Positions 51,774-57,846 of a stretch of DNA of 64,000 bases are shown here, in pieces. The notes beneath the pieces are model-generated. The model worked only from the letters and a program-made list of their open reading frames with translations. It did not search any database and was not told the DNA's origin. Each line of letters opens with the position of its first letter. Within the stretch, counting starts at the first letter, position 1. This stretch comes from Halobellus sp. LT62 (lineage in GTDB: Archaea > Halobacteriota > Halobacteria > Halobacteriales > Haloferacaceae). Location of the stretch: the NCBI RefSeq assembly GCF_037031285.1, contig NZ_JAYEZO010000001.1, forward strand, positions 1,302,001 to 1,366,000. Direction: 5' to 3'. Both the position numbers and the translations under genes were made by a program.

Positions 51774-51807
51774 GTATCGGGCTTAAGCGGGCGTTTTAGA
51801 CGAGTTA

Positions 51808-51935
51808 TGACTCATTGAGTCAGTATATCAATGAGTCATAGAGGCTTTGAATCACGGACTCAGTGGATCAGTGAGTTATTGATTCTTTGAATCACTGATG
51901 AATTGATTCAAAGAATCTCTGAATACTTGAGTCCA
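51808..51935. repeat. 8-bp repeat array D, 16 in-phase units (candidate centromere)
   Basis: Sixteen consecutive 8-bp units start at every eighth base from 51808 to 51928 with no phase break. Consensus TGANTCAN; clear units include TGACTCAT, TGAGTCAG, TGAATCAC, TGATTCAA. Two units (51824, 51840) are degenerate. The array includes a perfect 15-nt palindrome (TGACTCATTGAGTCA, 51808-51822) and a 14-bp perfect inverted repeat (51881-51894 / 51904-51917). It lies 225 bp upstream of the parA start. Confidence 0.9.
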
Positions 51936-52127
51936 GATCTCTCTGACTACTTGATCGTCGAGCAGTTTGCAGACGTTCACGTGTCTTCACACGGCGGCAT
52001 ACGATCGGGCGGGGACTCATCGGAGTTTCGTACCTATCTCTCGATTCTCGCGATACCGTCCGACGAGAGTTCGATGGAGAGCGGACGGACAGTAGTCCCT
52101 ACCAGTTGCAGGCGCTGTATACGCCGA

Positions 52128-52159
52128 TATCTCACGGAATCAATGAATCAGTGATTCAA
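52128..52159. repeat. 8-bp repeat array E (4 units)
   Basis: Units at 52128, 52136, 52144 and 52152 (TATCTCAC, GGAATCAA, TGAATCAG, TGATTCAA). It is the outermost array, 545 bp from the parA start. Confidence 0.75.
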
Positions 52160-52542
52160 AGAGCAGTTACTCGTGGTAGACAGGTGAAAAATCAGCTGGG
52201 GCGTCACGTCGGTTTCGGGACCGAAGTCCGTTTGAGGTCGGGTTCGCAGGTCTGTGTAGTGAAGAGAGAATATGTCGCGAGGCGACAGTCGGTCTTGTGT
52301 ATGGAGCCAAAGCATCAGCTGGGGTGTCGATGCTATCGCTATCGTGATGCAGTGGTGTTTTCGTTCGATTTGTCGAAAAGCAGGAGAGATGGAGTTATGG
52401 ATTTCCGTTGAAGCGTGTTCTGCCTCACCAATAAATCAAATGCCGCGATATAGATATTGTCGGTGGGAGTAGAGACTACAGGGGTACACCGCGCGGTAAT
52501 ACGTGGTTTCGGACGAATCCGCTCTCGGTGGGTATGACCGAT

Positions 52543-52620
52543 AGTAGCGTGTGCAACCCATTGCTCATCCGATCGCACGCTGTCGTGCGATCGGGTGAGT
52601 GAAGACTTGCACACGCTACT
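52543..52620. repeat. 78-bp nested inverted repeat (MITE-like element or structured RNA)
   Basis: Perfect 14-bp terminal arms (AGTAGCGTGTGCAA at 52543-52556; TTGCACACGCTACT at 52607-52620) enclose a second stem of 16 bp with a single T-G mismatch (52564-52579 / 52584-52599, loop CTGT). Seven unpaired bases lie on each side between the stems. No flanking target-site duplication is obvious. No transposase gene is in the window. Confidence 0.8.
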
Positions 52621-52701
52621 GTAACGGGGTCGGTGCCCCGGCGACACGTCCGCTACCCTCGGTAATGCGATGGCAGTCTAGCCGTATACAGTGAGGGCTA
52701 C

Positions 52702-53532
52702 TCAGGCTTCGCCTTCTCTCGGGTCGTTCTCAACTAGTAGCCCGGTAGCCATCAGCCGTCGAACAATCGCGACGAGGCCGTTGTCGAATCCTCGCCCGAA
52801 CACGCCCTGTTCGTGTTCTCGCCCGTCGTAACGGCCCTCGGTGAACGAGCTCACCAGAATCGCCTCTCGGTCAGTCAGTAACAACCGGCTGATCTCGGTG
52901 TCATCTCCCGGGAGTGGCGAGCGACTCACCCAGTCCAGCTCGGATACGAACACTTCTACATCCGGAAGCGCGTCTTGAATCGCGATCCGGAGTTCCTCAT
53001 CAACCGTCCCGACCACAACGTTGACGCCCCGTCCTTTAGCCGCCCGCAGCTGCTCGGCCAACTGGTCGGTGAATATACTCTCGTGCCCGATAACGAGGAT
53101 CGCCTCGTCGGTCGCCCCCTCGATCAACTGCTGGGTCCGACTCGTGATACCCTGATCACCCGAAATTGCCCACACCTCGTGAGTGGCTTCGGTGACGGTT
53201 TCATCATCAGTCGGTTCGAGCCCGCTCAGTGCGTCTCGGAGTGATTCCGCGCGCTCTACATACTCGGTCTGGAGTGTGTTGACAGCCTCGTCGATGGAGA
53301 CAGCACGAAACACCTGCGGGCTCGAATGCTGGGTCTCGACGAGGCCTTTCGATTCCAACACTCGAATCGCGTCATAGACGCGCGTCCGGGGCACCTCAGA
53401 TGTCTCGCTGATATCTTTCGCTGTTCCACTCTGGCGGCGTGCGAGTGCCACGAACGACTTGGCCTCGTACTCTTTGAGCCCGAGTTCTTGGAGCAGTTCG
53501 ATCGCTTGATCTTGATTTGAAGTATCGTCCAT
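52702..53532 (-). CDS. TrmB-family transcriptional regulator
   Basis: 276 residues from the ATG at 53532. The N-terminal winged HTH is AIELLQELGLKEYEAKSFVALARRQSGTAKDISETSEVPRTRVYDAIRVLESKGLVETQHSSPQVFRAVS, a typical TrmB domain. A short coiled stretch follows, then a phospholipase-D-like/TrmB C-terminal domain (VWAISGDQGITSRTQQLIEGATDEAILVIGHESIFTDQLAEQLRAA). TrmB proteins sense sugars or other metabolites. It differs from sugar-sensing TrmB in its short C-terminal domain. A degraded relative lies divergently upstream. Confidence 0.92.
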   Translation of the reverse strand: MDDTSNQDQAIELLQELGLKEYEAKSFVALARRQSGTAKDISETSEVPRTRVYDAIRVLESKGLVETQHSSPQVFRAVSIDEAVNTLQTEYVERAESLRDALSGLEPTDDETVTEATHEVWAISGDQGITSRTQQLIEGATDEAILVIGHESIFTDQLAEQLRAAKGRGVNVVVGTVDEELRIAIQDALPDVEVFVSELDWVSRSPLPGDDTEISRLLLTDREAILVSSFTEGRYDGREHEQGVFGRGFDNGLVAIVRRLMATGLLVENDPREGEA

Positions 53533-53738
53533 TGGTCCCAACCTCGGCTGCTAGAATCTCTTTGCCTCCTAGATGTTTAGTACGTCGCACCGAGATTCAA
53601 CTGTGTCACTCGCACAGTTACACAATTAAGGAGGGATGAGGTTTTTTGAGCCCAGTGGGGCCGCATCACACAGGCATTCACCCACTTAATCACAATACTT
53701 CTTTGTACGGGTAGCACGGAGAGTACTGTGGCGTGTAA
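53533..53738. other. Intergenic region upstream of trmB
   Basis: 206 bp of lower-GC DNA between the TrmB gene and the start of the broken TrmB-like frame. It should hold the leftward trmB promoter, but I see no clear TATA box at the expected spacing. No other feature recognised. Confidence 0.5.
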
Positions 53739-54112
53739 CCACAGAACTGGTCCCAACCTCTCTGTCGCTACACGTCAGAAGCCACCACAACCGGTGGTTT
53801 TCACGAAACTGGTGCCGACATACTGTCCGGCGACTCATCGGACCAAGCACGGTCGACGGCCGTCAAGCATCCCAAAGCACTCGGGCTCAGTACCTACGCC
53901 GTACGGACGTTCGTCGCTCTCGTCAGCCTCGGGAAAAGGACTGCTCAAGACGTGGGTGAAGTTGCCGACGTGCCTCGAACACGTGTTCACCAGGATGGTC
54001 ACAACAACGCTATACAGACACGGGACGAATGGCTACAGAAGGAACTCTCCGGTGGAATTCTGTTTCCCGCCGGTTCTCTATCGACGCAATCGGTGATACA
54101 TAATGTGCCATA
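53739..54112 (+). pseudogene. Remnant of a TrmB-like HTH regulator
   Basis: The frame open from 53739 has no usable start codon. At about 53862-53994 it encodes a clear TrmB HTH: ALGLSTYAVRTFVALVSLGK then RTAQDVGEVADVPRTRV. Directly after RTRV the family sequence (normally Y-D-x-hydrophobic) is lost and replaced by HQDGHNNAIQTRDEWLQKE, ending at a TAA at 54110-54112, inside the next gene. The N-terminal segment before the HTH is also unlike the family. It is most simply a decayed copy of a trmB gene with both ends replaced. Confidence 0.65.
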
Positions 54113-54444
54113 ACACGAATGATGCGGGTGATTCGGACACCCCCGACCGGACCACAGACGAAGAGACGCACCCAACCACAGTTCGTCACGAGTGGATGCA
54201 GTCGGAGCACCCTAGCGCAACTCTCGTCGAAGCAGTTGCTGCCGCTACTGGTCAAGCGATGACTGACCTCCCACCACTCCACCGGAGCATCGACCCTGAT
54301 GCGCTCGATGCATTGCTCACCCGGGGACAGTCGTCGTCGGTAACAGTCTCGTTCAGGTACGCCGACACCGACGTCTCGATGAACGAGAACGGCAGCATCG
54401 AAATCCAAGTCGATGGAACGTTCCGCGAGGGAGACGACGAGTAG
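54103..54444 (+). CDS. HalOD1 output-domain protein
   Basis: 113 residues. After a short acidic N-terminus, SATLVEAVAAATGQAMTDLPPLHRSIDPDALDALLTRGQSSSVTVSFRYADTDVSMNENGSIEIQV matches the haloarchaeal output domain HalOD1 (PF18545), including the L-P-P-L-x3-I-D-P-D-A-L core. HalOD1 occurs alone or after sensor domains in haloarchaeal signalling proteins; its target is unknown. Start ATG at 54103 just inside the end of the trmB-like remnant. Confidence 0.88.
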   Translation: MCHNTNDAGDSDTPDRTTDEETHPTTVRHEWMQSEHPSATLVEAVAAATGQAMTDLPPLHRSIDPDALDALLTRGQSSSVTVSFRYADTDVSMNENGSIEIQVDGTFREGDDE

Positions 54445-54536
54445 TGTCTATGTGGCACTGAACCACACGGTACCGAATGATCGCGATCTGACTGTTTCCA
54501 CACCCTCTGTGTGAAATCGATGGAGGTAGTCTGTGA

Positions 54537-54920
54537 TTAGGAAAACGTCGTTGACGTCTCTTTTCGGTGGGCGTCAATCACTTCGAGCAGAGAGAGCACG
54601 CCTTGGAACTCTCGGCCGCGATGGACAGTGCCCTGACTGGCGTCGTAATCAACCACGTTCGCGTCCTGTAACATCGGCAGGTGAACGTGGTGAAGCTCGA
54701 TACCTCGATGTTCGAAGGATCCGTTTCCGTCTGGGTGAATCGAGTTCGCCGCTCCTAGCTGTTTCACAAGCTGGTCGATAGTCGCCCCGTCGGGTGTGTC
54801 AGCTATCCGGCGAAGGATCTGCCGTCGCTGCTGATTGGTCAGCAACTCTAGTGCTGTCTCGGTCGATATCTGCTGTTGTAAGTCGCTCATAGATGGTCTC
54901 ACTATGTCCAGTTGGGACAT
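54537..54920 (-). CDS. DUF7344-like HTH protein
   Basis: 127 residues from the ATG at 54920. The core (TETALELLTNQQRRQILRRIADTPDGATIDQLVKQLGA ... IELHHVHLPMLQDANVVDYDASQGTVHRGREFQGVLSLLEVIDAH) is a winged HTH of the type now called DUF7344 in haloarchaea. The start is chosen because TTAAATAC (54940-54947) is about 24 bp upstream, giving a leaderless transcript; an internal ATG at 54890 would begin MSDLQQQI. A transcriptional role is inferred from the fold. Confidence 0.8.
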   Translation of the reverse strand: MSQLDIVRPSMSDLQQQISTETALELLTNQQRRQILRRIADTPDGATIDQLVKQLGAANSIHPDGNGSFEHRGIELHHVHLPMLQDANVVDYDASQGTVHRGREFQGVLSLLEVIDAHRKETSTTFS

Positions 54921-54939
54921 CGGCTCGCGTGAACACGGA

Positions 54940-54947
54940 TTAAATAC
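54940..54947 (-). promoter_or_regulatory. TATA box of the DUF7344-like gene
   Basis: On the minus strand it reads GTATTTAA, about 24 bp before the ATG at 54920. Confidence 0.65.
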
Positions 54948-55164
54948 TTCGCAGACCTAGCCGAAAACCCGTGTCGTTAACCCGAATCCTCAAACTATGG
55001 CGGAGGATTAAAACACAGATGGTCGATTCGAGAGCCAATTAATCTCAAAAACCGTCTCATTGAGGCGGTCAGTGTCCTGTTAGCGATCTACCGAGAGAGT
55101 ATCGACAGTACCCGCTACGTATGACTGCAGTTTCAGTTGGATTCATCCTGCGCGAATCCCGGGA

Positions 55165-55172
55165 GATTAATA
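55165..55172 (+). promoter_or_regulatory. TATA box of the HTH/membrane-protein pair
   Basis: GATTAATA lies about 29 bp before the ATG at 55197, consistent with leaderless transcription of the two-gene unit. Confidence 0.65.
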
Positions 55173-55196
55173 CGGCCCCTTATCCAGCATCCCATA

Positions 55197-55571
55197 ATGG
55201 CGCGCGAGTCGTCCGCGAGAGAGTCAGCGGACCTGCGGACCGTCCTCGACGCACTCGACGACGCAGACGCGAGAGCCATCATCAGAGCGCTCGAAGAGCC
55301 GCAAACGGCGAGCGAACTCTCAGAGCGCACTGACATACCGCTCTCGACGACGTATCGGAAACTGGATCTCCTGACCGAGGCGGAACTCCTCGAAGAGGGA
55401 ACGGAGATCAGGTCGGACGGACACCACACGACGACGTACGCCGTCGCCTTCGAGGAGGTTCGCATCGCGATCACGGAGTCTCGCGAACTCGACGTACAGA
55501 TCGCCCACGTCGACAAGGGGCCCGAAGAGCGACTCGCAGACATCTGGACCGCCGTACGGGAGGAAACATAA
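55197..55571 (+). CDS. ArsR-type winged HTH regulator
   Basis: 124 residues. ADLRTVLDALDDADARAIIRALEEPQTASELSERTDIPLSTTYRKLDLLTEAELLEEGTEIRSDGHHTTTYAVAFEEVRIAI is an ArsR/HTH_20-type domain. No metal-binding Cys motif is present, so it is not a metal sensor of the classic kind. It overlaps the next gene by one base (TAATG) and is a common haloarchaeal pairing of an HTH protein with a three-span membrane protein; the pair probably acts together. Confidence 0.88.
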   Translation: MARESSARESADLRTVLDALDDADARAIIRALEEPQTASELSERTDIPLSTTYRKLDLLTEAELLEEGTEIRSDGHHTTTYAVAFEEVRIAITESRELDVQIAHVDKGPEERLADIWTAVREET

Positions 55572-55864
55572 TGCCACACGATACCGCAACGACCAGCATC
55601 GCAACGGGAATCATCGTGGTGAAGACCGGGATTCTCATCCTCGGAGGGCTCATCACGTACTTCTCTTGGAAGGCCTACCGGAAGACCGGCACGGGAGCGC
55701 TCCGCGCGCTCGCACTCGGATTCGGCATCATCACGCTCGGCGCGCTTCTCGGAGGGACGCTGGATTTCATCCTCGGCGTCGACCTCGCGACCGGCATCCT
55801 CATCGACGCGATCTTGACGTTCGTCGGCTTCGCGGTCATCACGTACTCGTTGTACGCCGACTGA
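55571..55864 (+). CDS. DUF7521-like small membrane protein
   Basis: 97 residues with three hydrophobic spans: TGIIVVKTGILILGGLITYFSWKAYRKTGTGALRALALGFGIITLGALLGGTLDFILGVDL and a third near the C-terminus. The pattern K-T-G at the end of the first span and G-x-G-F-x-I-I-x-L-G-A fits the DUF7521 group found beside ArsR-type regulators in haloarchaea. Function unknown; perhaps a membrane-bound sensor or partner for the HTH protein. Confidence 0.82.
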   Translation: MPHDTATTSIATGIIVVKTGILILGGLITYFSWKAYRKTGTGALRALALGFGIITLGALLGGTLDFILGVDLATGILIDAILTFVGFAVITYSLYAD

Positions 55865-55865
55865 C

Positions 55866-56120
55866 GTCAAGGGGACTGTATACGACATCGTCCTCGTCGA
55901 CTTCTACGCGGACTGGTGCCGTCCGTGCCAGATGCTCGAACCGACCGTCGAATCGCTGGCGGAATCGACGGTCGCGGCGGTCGTGAAGGTCGACATCGAC
56001 AGCAACCAACAGCTCGCCCAGCAGTACCAGGTCCGCGGCGTGCCGACCCTCCTGCTCTTCAGCGACAGTGAAGTCTCGGGAGCGTTCTTTTTACCAACGA
56101 GCCCGAAACGGACGGTATGA
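55866..56120 (+). pseudogene. Truncated thioredoxin
   Basis: The frame encodes DIVLVDFYADWCRPCQMLEP, VKVDIDSNQQLAQQYQVRGVPTLLLFSDSE, i.e. the thioredoxin active site (CRPC in place of CGPC) and the cis-Pro loop (GVPT). It lacks a start codon and the first ~20 residues of the fold (preceding sequence runs into the DUF7521 gene). After LLLFSDSE the last strand and helix are replaced by unrelated VSGAFFLPTSPKRTV before the stop. An internal ATG (55932) would leave out the active site. It is a decayed or recombined trxA, not a working thioredoxin. Confidence 0.75.
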
Positions 56121-57085
56121 ACCGTTCCGAGGACGACGTCGACGTGGCGGAGGCCGTCCACCGAACCGCCGAGGACATCGGATCGATGGAGATCCGAGGT
56201 GCGGCGACCATCGCCGCCGCCGCGGCGAAGGCTCTCGGCGAGCAGGCGGCCGCGAGCGAGGCGGAGTCCCCCGAAGAGTTCCGGGCCGAGCTCCGGGCGG
56301 CCGCGCGCGTGCTCTACGACACCCGGCCGACGGCGGTGAGTCTCCCGAACGCGCTCCGGTACGTCTTTCGCGACGTCGAGGGCGAAACCGTCGAACGCCT
56401 GCGCGCGAGCGTCCGCGCCAGCGTCTCGGAGTTCTGTCGACGACTCGATACCGCGCAGAAAGATCTCGGGCGAGTGGGGGCGAACAGACTCCGCGACGGC
56501 GACACGCTCTTGACGCACTGTCACTCGACGGACGTGCTCGCCTGCGTCGAGACCGCCGTCGAGCAGGGGAAGTCGCTGTCGGCGTACGTCAAGGAGACGC
56601 GGCCGCGGAATCAGGGCCACATCACTGCGGAGGCGCTGACGGAGTTGGGCGTCGACGTGACGCTCATCGTCGATTCCGCGGCGCGCCGGTACCTCAACGA
56701 GGTCGATCACGTCCTCGTCGGTGCCGACAGCATCGCCGCCGACGGATCGGTGATCAACAAGATCGGCACGAGCGGGCTCGCGGTCAACGCCCGCGATCGG
56801 GGCACGCCGATCGTCTGCGCGGCCCAGACGATCAAACTCCACCCCGACACCCTGACGGGGCAGACCGTGGACATCGAGATGCGCGACGAGCGGGAGGTCA
56901 TAAGCGAGTCAGAGGAGCGCGAGATCGGCGAGATCACCGTATTGAACCCCGCCTTCGACGTGACGCCGCCGCGCTACGTCGACGCCATCGTGACCGAGCG
57001 CGGGCAGTTCCCGCCGGAGAGCATCGTCACGCTGATGCGCGAACTGTTCGGCGAGAGCACGTCGGAGCCGTGGACTGAAACCTGA
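56117..57085 (+). CDS. Ribose 1,5-bisphosphate isomerase (eIF2B-alpha/MtnA-like)
   Basis: 322 residues. The eIF2B/MtnA/R15P-isomerase fold is clear: IRGAATIAAAAAKALGEQA, TRPTAVSLPNALRYVFRDVEG, LLTHCHSTDVLACVETAVEQGKSLSAYVKETRPRNQG (catalytic Cys in THCHS), and VGADSIAADGSVINKIGTSGLAVNARDRGTPIVCAAQTIKL (catalytic Asp, GTSG, and phosphate loop). The R-P-R-N-Q-G rather than an S6K/MTR1P-specific pattern supports the archaeal AMP-salvage enzyme that makes ribulose-1,5-bisphosphate. Start ATG at 56117 overlaps the end of the thioredoxin remnant. Confidence 0.87.
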   Translation: MNRSEDDVDVAEAVHRTAEDIGSMEIRGAATIAAAAAKALGEQAAASEAESPEEFRAELRAAARVLYDTRPTAVSLPNALRYVFRDVEGETVERLRASVRASVSEFCRRLDTAQKDLGRVGANRLRDGDTLLTHCHSTDVLACVETAVEQGKSLSAYVKETRPRNQGHITAEALTELGVDVTLIVDSAARRYLNEVDHVLVGADSIAADGSVINKIGTSGLAVNARDRGTPIVCAAQTIKLHPDTLTGQTVDIEMRDEREVISESEEREIGEITVLNPAFDVTPPRYVDAIVTERGQFPPESIVTLMRELFGESTSEPWTET

Positions 57086-57173
57086 CAGGTAGAGGGAGCA
57101 GGGCAGATATCGTCGCCGCCGATCAGCGCCCAGCACAGAAGAGTTTTATCGACGCGGCGGGGACCCCGGACCG

Positions 57174-57785
57174 ATGGAGTCCCTCCCGCACTTCTCCCCG
57201 AAGCTCGTCGTCGGGGCCGGTTCCCTCCTGCTCACGCTCGTCGCGACGTGGGCGACGACGCGAACGTCGGGCTATCCCGACCACCGCTCTCTCCCGTCGT
57301 GGCCGAGACACCTCGCCGTGCGGCTCCGCCGCGAACTTCCCCGCGGCGACCCCCTGACGGGCGCGTGGGCCGCGCTCGCGGCGTGGTCCCTTCTCGTGTC
57401 GGGGTTGCACTTCGGCGGCGTCCACTACAACGTCTACACCGCGCTCCCGTGGTGGGACCTGATGACGCACGCGATGGGCGGGTTCGGCGTCGCGGTGCTG
57501 TTGGCACTGACCTTCCGCGAGTCGACGCTCCGATCGCCGACGTGGCTCGTCGCGGCCGTGCTCGCGATCGGCGCGGGCTTCGAGGTCTACGAGTTCGTCT
57601 TCAAGACCTTCTGGTACCACTGGTCCTTGGAGTTCTACGTCGAGGACACGGTGATCGACTTACTCGTCAACACGACCGGCGCGGCGCTGTTCGCGGCGGC
57701 GACGCTGCTCTACCGGAGTCGCGTCGACACGCGCTCGCTCGACGGCGAGCGCGGCGACGAATCGATCGGTACCGATTCCGACTGA
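57174..57785 (+). CDS. Membrane protein of DUF2238/YjdF-like type
   Basis: 203 residues with about five spans. Polar residues within or beside the spans are distinctive: NVYTALPWWDLMTHAMGGFGVAVLLAL, AIGAGFEVYEFVFK and EDTVIDLLVNTTGAALFA. The D-x-x-T-H-x2-G-G, E-x2-E and D-x4-N-x2-G pattern resembles the DUF2238/YjdF group of unknown function. No signal peptide cleavage is suggested. It stands 88 bp after the isomerase gene, in the same direction. Confidence 0.7.
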   Translation: MESLPHFSPKLVVGAGSLLLTLVATWATTRTSGYPDHRSLPSWPRHLAVRLRRELPRGDPLTGAWAALAAWSLLVSGLHFGGVHYNVYTALPWWDLMTHAMGGFGVAVLLALTFRESTLRSPTWLVAAVLAIGAGFEVYEFVFKTFWYHWSLEFYVEDTVIDLLVNTTGAALFAAATLLYRSRVDTRSLDGERGDESIGTDSD

Positions 57786-57846
57786 CCGACGGATTCCCCG
57801 TCCTCCGCGCGCCTCGTCCTTCACGCGCGCAGTTCCGACGTCCCGC

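Larger units (their letters stand above)
51584..52701. other. Gene-free, AT-rich repeat region upstream of parA
   Basis: 1.1 kb without convincing coding potential, flanked by parA and a TrmB gene. It contains repeat arrays B to E (8-bp period), a 15-nt and a 14-bp-arm palindrome within array D, and the nested inverted repeat at 52543-52620. The rest (51936-52127 and 52160-52542) shows no recognised feature. No rep or orc1/cdc6 gene is present in the window. Confidence 0.75.

Noticed and set aside
51808-51935. CRISPR array
   Set aside because: The repeat unit is 8 bp without spacers, with no cas genes nearby. It fits a protein-binding array.
50207-52159. Replication origin with iterons
   Set aside because: No orc1/cdc6, repH or repI gene and no ORB-type motif was found. 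The arrays are tied to parA, so partition is the better explanation; an origin outside the window remains possible.
51903-52647. Several open frames of 60-100 codons in the parA upstream region
   Set aside because: They run through the repeats, lack codon bias and promoter elements at useful spacing, and resemble no protein family.
53728-54096. A 122-codon plus-strand frame starting at 53728
   Set aside because: Its product is Arg/Pro/Thr-rich with no family match. The adjacent frame carries the recognisable TrmB HTH instead.
55051-55067. Hairpin ACCGTCTC-ATT-GAGGCGGT as a terminator
   Set aside because: The stem has a T-G pair and no following T-tract, and archaeal terminators rarely need hairpins, so I did not list it as a feature.
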